DNA of 6,533 nt from Aquabacterium sp. (GCA_017989885.1 JAGNPA010000108.1:1-6533); one strand, 5' to 3'; counted from the first letter of the stretch, positions 1 to 6,461 are shown. A program made the numbers and translations. The notes: a model not told the origin generated them from the letters alone.

Positions 1-1278
1 GCCCAGGCCCAGCACCGGCACATGGTGGCCTGCGGCATAGCCAAAGATCGAGGCCGCCGAGTAGGCATTCGACGCCAACACCACACCAGGCACCTGCACC
101 TGTTTGACCATGTCTTCGGCGCGGGCTGCCTCGACGAAGCGGTGGTAGTTCTTGTCGACCACCCGGACGTGCTGTTTCATGTCCTGCCACTGGCTCAGGT
201 CCGAGAGTGCTGCCCCACCGGCCACCAGCAGGTGCAAGACCAGGAAGACGCCCAGGCCCCGTGCGGCCGTGCGCAGTGCCGGAGCGGGCAGCACCCAGGC
301 CCACATCACGAACAGGAAGGGGTAAAAGCCCATCACCCAGTGCAGGCCGATCTCCTTCTTGAAAGCGAGCAGGCCGAACAGTGTCAGCGGCACCAGGGCG
401 GCACAGGCCAGCAAGGCTTGCCCCTTCAGACCCGCGCGCCATGCGCTGCGGTGTCGCCAGCCCAACCACAGCAACACCGGGCTGATCAGGTAGGCCATCA
501 TCACCGCATAGACCGCGACGTTGGCCAGCGAACCCTCCGAGCCCTCGTTGCGATTGAACAGGTTGAACATGATGTTGGTCCAGCAGTGCTGGAGGTTCCA
601 CAGCACGTTCACCGCCACCGACGGCAAGGCGCACAGCACGATCAGCACCAGAGCGCGCCAGCGCGCCCGCGCAAACAGCGCGAAGTACACGACAAAGGCC
701 ATGCCCAGCAGCACGGCAAAGTACTTGGACAGGAAGGCCAGGCCCATGAACACGCCACTGAGCGCATACAGGCCCCATGGCGAGCGCCCCCGGTCGGCCG
801 CCTGCTCGGCCCGCACCAGGGCCGCCGTGGACCAGGCCGCCCACAGAATCAAGGGCGTGTCGGTGGCGATCAGGGCATTGAGCCAGTTGATGGGAGCCAG
901 CCAGTACAGCAAGATGGCCCAGGCCGCGCGCTCGCGACTGACCGGCGACCAGGCCCACCACAGCGCCCAGCCCACCCCCAGTGGCAACAGCACCGCCGGC
1001 ATGCGGATGGCCCACTCGGCATCGCCCAGCACGGCGCGCATCGCGGCAATCCACCACGCCACCATGGGCGGGTGGTCGTAGTAGCCGTAGTCCAGAAAGC
1101 GCGCCCACCAGTAAAACAGCGCTTCGTCCCCCGTCAGGGGCATGACGGCGGCCATCCAGCCACGCCAGGCGAGCGAGGCCAACGCCACCAGCCACAGCCA
1201 GCGGGTCGGCATGGTCAGGCGGTTTGCCCCTGCGGAAGACGAGGAGACAGGGGCGGTGAAAACGGACAAAAACGACAT
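1..1278 (-). CDS. GT39/ArnT-like membrane glycosyltransferase (PMT family), 3' end beyond window
   Basis: This is the N-terminal 426 codons of an inner-membrane GT-C glycosyltransferase; the frame is open to base 1, so the C-terminus is missing. Members move a sugar from a polyprenyl-phosphate carrier onto an acceptor such as lipid A, glycan or protein on the periplasmic face. A first membrane helix (about residues 27-46) is followed by the acidic pair D51-E52 in TGDEALFYWWAR, then YYDHPPM (66-72), the typical first periplasmic-loop signature. TDTPLILW (139-146) is a second family-like acidic motif, and GLHWVMGFYPFLF (311-323) lies in a later loop/helix. Many Trp/Leu/Ala-rich helices follow one another. 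The start at 1278 has no good Shine-Dalgarno; ATG at 1212 (residue 23, MPTRW) is a real alternative that places helix 1 right at the N-terminus. An upstream in-frame ATG at 1380 is unlikely because it precedes the predicted promoter. Acceptor and sugar cannot be told; no arn genes are in view. The family call is firm and the substrate is unknown. Confidence 0.9.
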   Translation of the reverse strand, partial: MSFLSVFTAPVSSSSAGANRLTMPTRWLWLVALASLAWRGWMAAVMPLTGDEALFYWWARFLDYGYYDHPPMVAWWIAAMRAVLGDAEWAIRMPAVLLPLGVGWALWWAWSPVSRERAAWAILLYWLAPINWLNALIATDTPLILWAAWSTAALVRAEQAADRGRSPWGLYALSGVFMGLAFLSKYFAVLLGMAFVVYFALFARARWRALVLIVLCALPSVAVNVLWNLQHCWTNIMFNLFNRNEGSEGSLANVAVYAVMMAYLISPVLLWLGWRHRSAWRAGLKGQALLACAALVPLTLFGLLAFKKEIGLHWVMGFYPFLFVMWAWVLPAPALRTAARGLGVFLVLHLLVAGGAALSDLSQWQDMKQHVRVVDKNYHRFVEAARAEDMVKQVQVPGVVLASNAYSAASIFGYAAGHHVPVLGLG

Positions 1279-1410
1279 GCTCAGGGAGAGGCCAGAAAGA
1301 AAGTGCCGCCGTCGATCCGCAAGACGGAACCAGGCCCTGGATTCTAGGTCGCCGCTGCTACCATGCCACGCAGGCACCATGCGACACGCTCACCCTGAAA
1401 GGACCGCACC
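1279..1410. other. Divergent intergenic region between the glycosyltransferase and ypfJ
   Basis: This 132-base gap holds the 5' leaders of two divergent genes. It contains the candidate minus-strand promoter at 1341-1369, an 11-base palindrome CCAGG-C-CCTGG at 1330-1340, and an AAAGGA ribosome-binding site at 1398-1403 for ypfJ. The 10-mer GCACCATGCG occurs twice, at 1374-1383 and 1406-1415, the second copy spanning the ypfJ start codon. I could not find a convincing plus-strand -35/-10 pair for ypfJ. I see no RNA gene or small ORF with support. Confidence 0.6.
1341..1369 (-). promoter_or_regulatory. Candidate sigma-70 promoter for the glycosyltransferase gene
   Basis: Read on the minus strand, GTGGCA (1369-1364, 4 of 6 matches to TTGACA) is followed after exactly 17 bases by TAGAAT (1346-1341, 5 of 6 matches to TATAAT). 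Transcription would begin near 1334, giving a leader of roughly 55 bases before the ATG at 1278. The -10 stands out in otherwise GC-rich DNA. Matches of this quality also occur by chance, so this is a plausible call and not a proven one. Confidence 0.4.
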
Positions 1411-2277
1411 ATGCGCTGGCAAGGCAACCGAGAAAGCGACAACGTCGAAGACGTCCGGGGACGTGGCGGCCGCGCTGGCGGCTTGGGCGGCGGCAAGCTG
1501 GGCCTGGGCGGTGTGGCCATCGCCCTGGTGGCGAGCTACTTCCTGGGCATCAACCCCATGACGGTGCTCAACCTGCTGGGTGGCGGGGGCGGCCCCACTG
1601 TCAGCGCGCCCGACCCGAACGCCCCGCCCGCCAACGACGAAGAGACCCGCTTCGTGCGCACCATTCTGGCCGACACCGAAGACGTCTGGCGCGTGCTGTT
1701 TCAGCAAGCTGGCGGCCAGTACCAGGACCCGAAACTCGTGCTGTTTCGCGGCGCCGTGCCCACGGCCTGCGGCACCGGCCAGTCGGCCATGGGCCCCTTC
1801 TACTGCCCGGGTGACAGCAAGGTCTACCTGGACCTGGACTTTTTCGACGTGATGCACCAGCGTCTGGGCGCCCCGGGTGACTTCGCGCAGGCTTATGTGA
1901 TCGCCCACGAGGTGGGTCACCATGTGCAGAACCTGGTGGGCACCACGGCCAAGATGGACCAGATGCGCCAGCGCCTCAGTGAGGCCCAATACAACGCCAT
2001 GAGCGTGCGCCTGGAGCTGCAGGCCGACTGCTATGCCGGCGTATGGGCCCACCACGCGCAAAACAGCCGCCAGATCATCGAAGCCGGTGATGTGGAAGAA
2101 GCCCTCAATGCCGCCGCCCAGATTGGCGACGACACCCTGCAGAGCAAGAGTGGCGGCCCGGTGTCGCCCGAAAGCTTCACCCATGGCACCAGCGAGCAGC
2201 GCATGACCTGGTTCAAGCGCGGCATGCAGACGGGTGACATCAATCAGTGCAACACCTTTGACAAGAACGCCCTGTAA
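1411..2277 (+). CDS. ypfJ: YpfJ-family neutral zinc metallopeptidase, membrane-anchored
   Basis: The 288-residue protein belongs to the YpfJ putative neutral zinc metallopeptidase family (PF04228-type). A Gly/Arg-rich N-terminus (residues 16-36) runs into one transmembrane segment (about 31-47), probably with the catalytic part in the periplasm. The zinc site is HEVGHH at 166-171 (H166 and H170 as ligands, E167 as catalytic base). LELQADCYAG at 201-210 supplies E202, the likely third ligand, with D206 in an ExxxD pattern as in gluzincins. Cysteines 120, 132, 207 and 280 could form disulfides in the periplasm. Length and motif order match the family, so it looks intact and active. The start is supported by AAAGGA at 1398-1403, seven bases ahead of the ATG. 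The next gene begins 41 bases after the stop on the same strand, suggesting co-transcription. The physiological substrate of the family is not established to my knowledge. Confidence 0.93.
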   Translation: MRWQGNRESDNVEDVRGRGGRAGGLGGGKLGLGGVAIALVASYFLGINPMTVLNLLGGGGGPTVSAPDPNAPPANDEETRFVRTILADTEDVWRVLFQQAGGQYQDPKLVLFRGAVPTACGTGQSAMGPFYCPGDSKVYLDLDFFDVMHQRLGAPGDFAQAYVIAHEVGHHVQNLVGTTAKMDQMRQRLSEAQYNAMSVRLELQADCYAGVWAHHAQNSRQIIEAGDVEEALNAAAQIGDDTLQSKSGGPVSPESFTHGTSEQRMTWFKRGMQTGDINQCNTFDKNAL

Positions 2278-2318
2278 CCCACGGTTCAGGGCACCTCGAC
2301 CCTCGGAGACCTCTACAC

Positions 2319-3296
2319 ATGCAAGCCTGGATCTGCAACGAACTGAGCGGCCCTGATGCCCTGACCTGGCAAGACTCACCCACGCCTGAACCCGGCCCGG
2401 GTGAAGTGCGCGTGGCCATCAAGGCCGCCAGCCTGAACTTCCCCGACCTGCTGATCGTGCAGGGCAAGTACCAGATGAAGCCGCCGCTGCCGTTCGTGCC
2501 GGGCGCCGAATTTGCGGGTGTGGTCGAAGCCGTGGGCGAAGGCGTCAAGCACCTGAGCGTGGGCAGCCACGTGGCCGGCTTTGGTGGCACGGGCGGCTTC
2601 GGCACCCACACCATTTCCAAGGCCGCAGTGCTGATGCCCCTGCCCCCGGCGTTTTCGTTTGAAGACGGCGCCGCCTTCCTGTGCACCTATGGCACCACCT
2701 ACCACGGCCTGATGGACCGTGGCGCCTTGAAGGCTGGCGAGACCGTGCTGGTGCTGGGTGCTGCGGGGGGCGTGGGCACCGCCGCCATCCAGATTGCCAA
2801 GGCTGCGGGCGCCAAGGTGATCGCCGCCGCCTCGACCGACGAGAAGTGCGCCTTGTGCAAGGAACTGGGGGCCGATGCCACCATCAACTACAGCACGCAG
2901 AACCTGCGCGATGAGCTCAAGACGCTCACCGAAGGCAAGGGCCCGGACGTGATCTACGACCCGGTCGGCGGCGATCTCACCGAGCAGGCCTTCCGCTCGA
3001 TCGGCTGGCGCGGTCGCCTGCTGGTGGTGGGCTTTGCCAATGGCGCCATCCCCAACCTGCCGCTGAACCTGGCCCTGCTCAAGGGCGCGACCATCTCGGG
3101 CGTGTTCTGGGGCGAGTTTGCCCGCCGCGAACCGCAAAACAATGCCGCCTGCCTGATGCAGTTGGCAGCCTGGTACATGGAGGGCAAGATCAAGCCCGTC
3201 ATCGAGCACAAGCTGCCGATGTCGCAGCTGAAGGAAGCCTTTGCGCTGATGGGCACCCGTCAGGTGCGCGGCAAGGTCGTGCTGGTCAACAGCTGA
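2319..3296 (+). CDS. NADPH:quinone oxidoreductase family protein (zinc-free MDR)
   Basis: This 325-residue cytosolic enzyme belongs to the medium-chain dehydrogenase/reductase superfamily, quinone oxidoreductase branch. It is expected to reduce quinones or other activated carbonyl/enone substrates with NADPH. An N-terminal GroES-like domain covers about residues 1-125; LNFPDLLIVQGKYQ (39-52) and PGAEFAGVVEAVG (61-73) are typical. The GHE zinc motif of alcohol dehydrogenases is replaced by PGAE, so no catalytic zinc is expected. The Rossmann domain shows GAAGGVGTAAIQ at 147-158, the AxxGxxG nucleotide-binding loop of this branch, and YDPVGGD at 213-219. C-terminal QVRGKVVLV is the usual ending. 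A GGAG at 2305-2308 lies ten bases before the ATG. It follows ypfJ by 41 bases on the same strand, so the two may form an operon. Its last 11 bases overlap the 3' end of the convergent queG. The fold assignment is secure; the true substrate is not, since these enzymes are often annotated by similarity only. Confidence 0.93.
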   Translation: MQAWICNELSGPDALTWQDSPTPEPGPGEVRVAIKAASLNFPDLLIVQGKYQMKPPLPFVPGAEFAGVVEAVGEGVKHLSVGSHVAGFGGTGGFGTHTISKAAVLMPLPPAFSFEDGAAFLCTYGTTYHGLMDRGALKAGETVLVLGAAGGVGTAAIQIAKAAGAKVIAAASTDEKCALCKELGADATINYSTQNLRDELKTLTEGKGPDVIYDPVGGDLTEQAFRSIGWRGRLLVVGFANGAIPNLPLNLALLKGATISGVFWGEFARREPQNNAACLMQLAAWYMEGKIKPVIEHKLPMSQLKEAFALMGTRQVRGKVVLVNS

Positions 3297-4482
3297 TCTG
3301 ATCCGCTTGCGGAGCGTGTTGCTGGGCCAGTGCCCAGCGCACATGCTCTGCTACCTGGGCTTGGGCGTCCCCTGTCACCATCGGGGTGTTCAGCCAGGCT
3401 TGCAGGGCCTGCACCAACTGGTCGCGCAAGGCGGTCTCATCGGCCGTGAGGTCACGGTCACGCCACGCGGCCAGCGCATTGCCCATCGCCACTGCGATGT
3501 TGCGCTGCCAGCGTGCATGGCCAATGCGCCGAATCGGGCTGCCCTCGGTCAGGCGCAAGAAGGTGGCTTCGTCCCACTGCCACAGCTGCAGCAAGGTCGG
3601 GTCGTTCAAGGCCGGTCGCACATCGAAGTCGGGCACACGGGCGCGCTGCGCGAACTTGTTCCAAGGGCAGGCCAGCTGGCAGTCGTCACAGCCGTAGATG
3701 CGGTTGCCCATCAAGGGCCGCAGCTCGTGCGGAATCGGGCCATCGTGCTCGATGGTGAGGTACGAAATGCAACGCCGCGCATCCACCTGGCGCTCACCCA
3801 CGATGGCCTGGGTGGGGCACAGGTCCATGCACGAGCGGCAGGCGCCGCAGTGGGCCGTGACCGGCTCGGTCAGGGGCAAGGGCACGTCCACATAGATCTC
3901 GCCCAAGAAGAAGGTGGACCCGGCCTCGCGCGACAGCAACAGCGTGTGCTTGCCCCGCCAGCCCACGCCGCTGCGGCTGGCCAGTTCCACCTCCAGCACC
4001 GGGGCCGAGTCGGTGAAGACACGGTAGCCCAGCGGCCCGAGCAAGCCGGCCAGTTGGTCAGCCAGCTTTTGCAGACGGGCGCGCAGCACCTTGTGATAGT
4101 CCCGACCGCGTGCGTACATCGACACGGCTGCGGCGTCGGGGCGTTGCAGGCGCGCCCATTCCACCGCTTGCCAGCCTTCGGCAGCGACGCTGGCTGGCAG
4201 GTAATCCATGCGGGCCGTGATGACGCGCACCGTGCCGGGCACCAGCTCAGCCGGGCGCGCGCGCTTGAGGCCATGACTCGCCATGTAGTGCATCTCACCG
4301 TGAAAACCACGCGCCAACCAGGCCAGCAAACCCGGCTCGGCACTTGACAAATCCACACTGGCTACGCCAATCTGAGAAAATCCCAATGTTGTCGCCCATT
4401 GGCGCAGTTGAGCCATGACCTCGACAGGATCGGCCTGGAGGCAGTGCTCGTCTGGCAAGGGCGGCTGAAGTTCAGGATGCAT
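3286..4482 (-). CDS. queG: Epoxyqueuosine reductase QueG
   Basis: QueG carries out the last step of queuosine synthesis: cobalamin-dependent reduction of epoxyqueuosine to queuosine at position 34 of tRNAs with GUN anticodons (Tyr, His, Asn, Asp). Motifs run in family order: GFHGEMHYM (59-67), YARGRDYHK (123-131), and FTDSAPVLE (156-164) with D159 as the likely catalytic acid. The ferredoxin-like part binds two [4Fe-4S] clusters through CGACRSCMDLCP (C212, C215, C218, C222), C238 in RRCISY, and CDDCQLACP (C265, C268, C272). All eight cysteines are present. A C-terminal HEAT-like part contains SPIRRIGHARW (315-325). The length of 398 is slightly above the E. coli protein (379). The start at 4482 is chosen because the first helix (from about residue 17) aligns with E. 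coli QueG; no good Shine-Dalgarno precedes it. ATG at 4416 (residue 23) has GAGG only three bases upstream and would cut that helix. The open frame continues upstream to about 5013, but that part is antisense to tsaE and is not coding. Confidence 0.95.
   Translation of the reverse strand: MHPELQPPLPDEHCLQADPVEVMAQLRQWATTLGFSQIGVASVDLSSAEPGLLAWLARGFHGEMHYMASHGLKRARPAELVPGTVRVITARMDYLPASVAAEGWQAVEWARLQRPDAAAVSMYARGRDYHKVLRARLQKLADQLAGLLGPLGYRVFTDSAPVLEVELASRSGVGWRGKHTLLLSREAGSTFFLGEIYVDVPLPLTEPVTAHCGACRSCMDLCPTQAIVGERQVDARRCISYLTIEHDGPIPHELRPLMGNRIYGCDDCQLACPWNKFAQRARVPDFDVRPALNDPTLLQLWQWDEATFLRLTEGSPIRRIGHARWQRNIAVAMGNALAAWRDRDLTADETALRDQLVQALQAWLNTPMVTGDAQAQVAEHVRWALAQQHAPQADQISC
4344..4371 (+). 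promoter_or_regulatory. Weak candidate promoter for tsaE-amiC inside queG
   Basis: A perfect TTGACA lies at 4344-4349 on the plus strand, inside the 5' part of queG. The best -10 at legal spacing is GCCAAT (4366-4371, 16-base spacer), which matches TATAAT at only 3 of 6 positions. Because tsaE begins head to head with queG, its promoter has to lie within queG coding DNA, and this is the best -35 I see there. The same bases encode QueG residues around 45-47, so chance is a serious alternative. Confidence 0.2.
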
Positions 4483-4485
4483 GTG
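4474..4485 (+). promoter_or_regulatory. Shared start region of tsaE and queG: AGGA plus ATGCAT
   Basis: The palindrome ATGCAT at 4477-4482 gives an ATG on each strand: 4477 for tsaE on plus and 4482 for queG on minus. AGGA at 4474-4477 overlaps the tsaE ATG but is ideally spaced (five bases) from an in-frame GTG at 4483, so GTG may be the true tsaE start, shortening the protein by two residues and removing the overlap with queG. A weaker GAAG at 4467-4470 could serve the ATG. No Shine-Dalgarno is seen close to the queG ATG. Confidence 0.5.
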
Positions 4486-4995
4486 TCGATCGTAGCAAGT
4501 TCGCCCCCCTCTCAAACCGACGCTTTCCAATGGTCGGATGAAAGCGACTGCCAAGTCATGGCCGAGCGCCTGGCAGCAGGGCTGCGCCCCATGCTCACGC
4601 AGGGTCAAACGGTGTACATCGAGCTGCATGGCACACTGGGTGCAGGCAAGACCACCTTCACGCGCCACCTGCTGCGCGCGCTGGGGGTCGAAGGCCGCAT
4701 CAAGAGCCCCAGCTATGCGGTGGTGGAGCCGCACGAAGCAGCGGGTATCCAGATCCACCACTTCGACTTCTACCGCTTCAACGACCCGCAGGAATGGGAA
4801 GACGCCGGCTTTCGCGACCTGTTCGCGGCGCCTGGACTGAAGTTGGCCGAATGGCCCGAGCAGGCGGCGGGCCTGTTGCCCCGTCCTGATCTGCGCCTGT
4901 CCCTCACCCCCGTCTCCGACACACGCCGCGATGTGCGCCTGCAGGCCCTCACCCCCACGGGCGAGGCCTTGCGCCAAAGGATTGCCCAGCCATGA
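4477..4995 (+). CDS. tsaE: tRNA t6A37 biosynthesis ATPase TsaE
   Basis: TsaE is the ATPase that, with TsaB and TsaD, drives the cycle forming N6-threonylcarbamoyladenosine at A37 of ANN-decoding tRNAs; it acts in the cytosol and is generally essential. The 172-residue product shows a Walker A loop GTLGAGKTT at 52-60, the TsaE-specific IKSPSYAVVE at 75-84 (SPTY motif), HFDFYR at 95-100 with the Walker-B-like acidic residue, and LAEWPEQ at 123-129, all in family order. The N-terminal 18 residues before FQWSDES are not conserved in E. coli TsaE, which has 153 residues, so the start is less certain than the gene: ATG at 4477 is chosen, GTG at 4483 has better ribosome-binding-site spacing, and an ATG at 4558 is too far in. 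An in-frame ATG at 4399 would give a longer protein but lies deep in queG. The stop overlaps the amidase start as ATGA, implying coupled translation. Confidence 0.94.
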   Translation: MHVSIVASSPPSQTDAFQWSDESDCQVMAERLAAGLRPMLTQGQTVYIELHGTLGAGKTTFTRHLLRALGVEGRIKSPSYAVVEPHEAAGIQIHHFDFYRFNDPQEWEDAGFRDLFAAPGLKLAEWPEQAAGLLPRPDLRLSLTPVSDTRRDVRLQALTPTGEALRQRIAQP

Positions 4996-6461
4996 GTCAG
5001 ACCCGCAAGCCAACGACCTCCCCTTCTCGCCGCCAGCTGCTGCAGCAATCGCTGGGTGGCGCCGTGGTGCTGTGGCTGGGACCGCAGCAACTGGCCTGGG
5101 GCGCGGACTTGGTGGCCGTGCGCGTGTGGCCGGCCGAGGTCTACACCCGCGTCACGCTGGAGTCGGACACGGCCCTCAACGCCAACTTCTTTGCCATCGA
5201 CCATCCCAACCGTCTGGTCATCGACATCGAAGGCCTGGCCCTGAGCCCGCAGATCAAGGAACTGGTCAGCAAGGTGCGCGCGGACGACCCCTTCATCGCA
5301 GGCGTGCGCGTGGGCCAGAACAAGCCCAATGTGGTCCGACTGGTGTTGGACCTCAAGCAGCAGACCAAGCCTCAGGTGTTCGGCCTGGCGCCCGTGGCGG
5401 CCTACCAGCACCGGCTGGTGTTCGACCTGTACCCCACGCTCGACAGCGACCCGATCCTGGCCCTGCAGCGCAGCACCAACCTGAACCCTCAGCCCGCAGC
5501 GCCCACCAAGCCGCCAGTGGGGGGCAGCCCAGGGGCCTTCATGTCGGCGCCGGGCAGCACCGCGCCTGCCGACCAGGCGCCGCCCGGCAGCTCCGAGCAG
5601 GCCGCAGCGGCCATGAACGACGCCCTCGATGAGTTCATCGGCTCGCTGCCCCACAAGCCTCAGGACAAGGCCGTGGCCAAGGCCGCACCGCGCCCTGCGG
5701 ACAAGGCCCCCGAGCGCAAGGTGGTGACCGGCAACCCGCGCGCCAGCGCCCAGCGCCTGGTCATCGTGGCGCTTGATGCCGGCCACGGCGGCGAGGACCC
5801 GGGCGCCATCGGCCCCAGCGGTCTGTACGAAAAGAACGTGGTGCTGGCCGTCGCGCAGAAGCTGCGCAACCGCATCAACGCCACCCCGGGCATGCGCGCC
5901 ATGCTCACCCGCGAATCCGACTACTTCGTGCCGCTGCACGAACGCGTCAACAAGGCCCGCCGCGTGCAGGCCGACCTGTTCGTCTCCATCCACGCCGACG
6001 CCTTCACCAACCCGCAGGCACGTGGCGCCTCGGTGTTCGTGCTGTCGGAACGGGGCGCCTCAAGCGCCTCGGCACGCTGGCTGGCCAAGAAGGAAAACGC
6101 CGCCGACCTCGTGGGCGGCGTGAACATCAAGGCCAAGGATGCCGCGGTGATGCGCACCTTGCTCGACATGTCGACCACCGCACAGATCAAGGACAGCCTC
6201 AAACTGGGTTCGGCTGTACTGGGTCACCTGGGCAAGGTCGGAAAGCTGCACAAGCCCCGGGTTGAGCAAGCCGGCTTTGCAGTGCTCAAAGCCCCGGACA
6301 TCCCCTCCATCCTGGTGGAGACCGGTTTCATCACCAATCCGGAAGAAGAGACCAAGCTCAAAGACGACGCCTATCAGGACGAACTGGCCGACGCCCTGAT
6401 GGCCGGCATCGCCCGCTACTTCGAGCGCAACCCGCCCCTGGCACGCGACAAGCCCATGTGA
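4992..6461 (+). CDS. amiC: N-acetylmuramoyl-L-alanine amidase, AmiC type (Tat-exported)
   Basis: This periplasmic zinc amidase cuts the bond between N-acetylmuramic acid and L-alanine of the stem peptide, splitting septal peptidoglycan at division. The 489-residue precursor begins with a Tat-like signal: SRRQLLQ at 12-18, a hydrophobic stretch 21-36, and probable cleavage near residue 38. An AMIN domain (about 40-148) should target it to peptidoglycan/septum. A Pro/Ala-rich linker (about 150-253) precedes the Amidase_3 domain (256-478). Zinc ligands are H265 in LDAGHGGEDPG, E280 in LYEKNVV and H334 in VSIHADAF; catalytic E443 sits in LVETGFITNP. Residues about 352-402 correspond to the regulatory insert that blocks the active site in relatives until an EnvC/NlpD-type activator binds. 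There is no C-terminal LysM, so the layout is AmiC-like rather than AmiB-like. The start overlaps the tsaE stop (ATGA), with AAAGGA at 4976-4981 ten bases upstream. The enzyme appears complete. Confidence 0.95.
   Translation: MSQTRKPTTSPSRRQLLQQSLGGAVVLWLGPQQLAWGADLVAVRVWPAEVYTRVTLESDTALNANFFAIDHPNRLVIDIEGLALSPQIKELVSKVRADDPFIAGVRVGQNKPNVVRLVLDLKQQTKPQVFGLAPVAAYQHRLVFDLYPTLDSDPILALQRSTNLNPQPAAPTKPPVGGSPGAFMSAPGSTAPADQAPPGSSEQAAAAMNDALDEFIGSLPHKPQDKAVAKAAPRPADKAPERKVVTGNPRASAQRLVIVALDAGHGGEDPGAIGPSGLYEKNVVLAVAQKLRNRINATPGMRAMLTRESDYFVPLHERVNKARRVQADLFVSIHADAFTNPQARGASVFVLSERGASSASARWLAKKENAADLVGGVNIKAKDAAVMRTLLDMSTTAQIKDSLKLGSAVLGHLGKVGKLHKPRVEQAGFAVLKAPDIPSILVETGFITNPEEETKLKDDAYQDELADALMAGIARYFERNPPLARDKPM

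Noticed and set aside
22..1347. 441-codon open frame on the plus strand over the glycosyltransferase
   Set aside because: Its product is dominated by His, Gln, Arg and Gly with no domain pattern, while the minus strand encodes a clear multi-helix glycosyltransferase with conserved motifs. It is an antisense shadow caused by GC-rich codons.
1374..1415. Ten-base direct repeat GCACCATGCG ahead of and across the ypfJ start
   Set aside because: Only two copies, 32 bases apart, and the first ATG is in a different frame from ypfJ. With this base composition a chance repeat is likely; there is no sign of a regulator site or duplication.
1390..2379. 329-codon open frame on the minus strand over ypfJ
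   Set aside because: It is antisense to a well-supported metallopeptidase with HEVGHH and ExxxD motifs; the frame's product is low-complexity Ala/Gly/Val/His and has no recognisable domain.
2376..3344. 322-codon open frame on the minus strand over the quinone oxidoreductase gene
   Set aside because: The plus strand has the full MDR motif set and a ribosome-binding site. The antisense product is rich in Gly/His/Gln without family features.
3307..4347. 346-codon open frame on the plus strand over queG
   Set aside because: It is antisense to queG, which has all eight Fe-S cysteines; the plus-strand product is rich in His/Arg/Gln/Gly and looks like no known protein.
4366..4403. Inverted repeats GCCAAT/ATTGGC and CCAATG/CATTGG near the queG start
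   Set aside because: They fall on conserved QueG codons for the LGFSQIG region, have only six-base arms, and lack a T-run. Chance and coding constraint explain them.
4483..5013. Apparent 177-residue N-terminal extension of QueG
   Set aside because: The frame simply stays open opposite tsaE. The extra residues have no domain and would make QueG 575 residues instead of about 380-400; QueG homology begins just after 4482.
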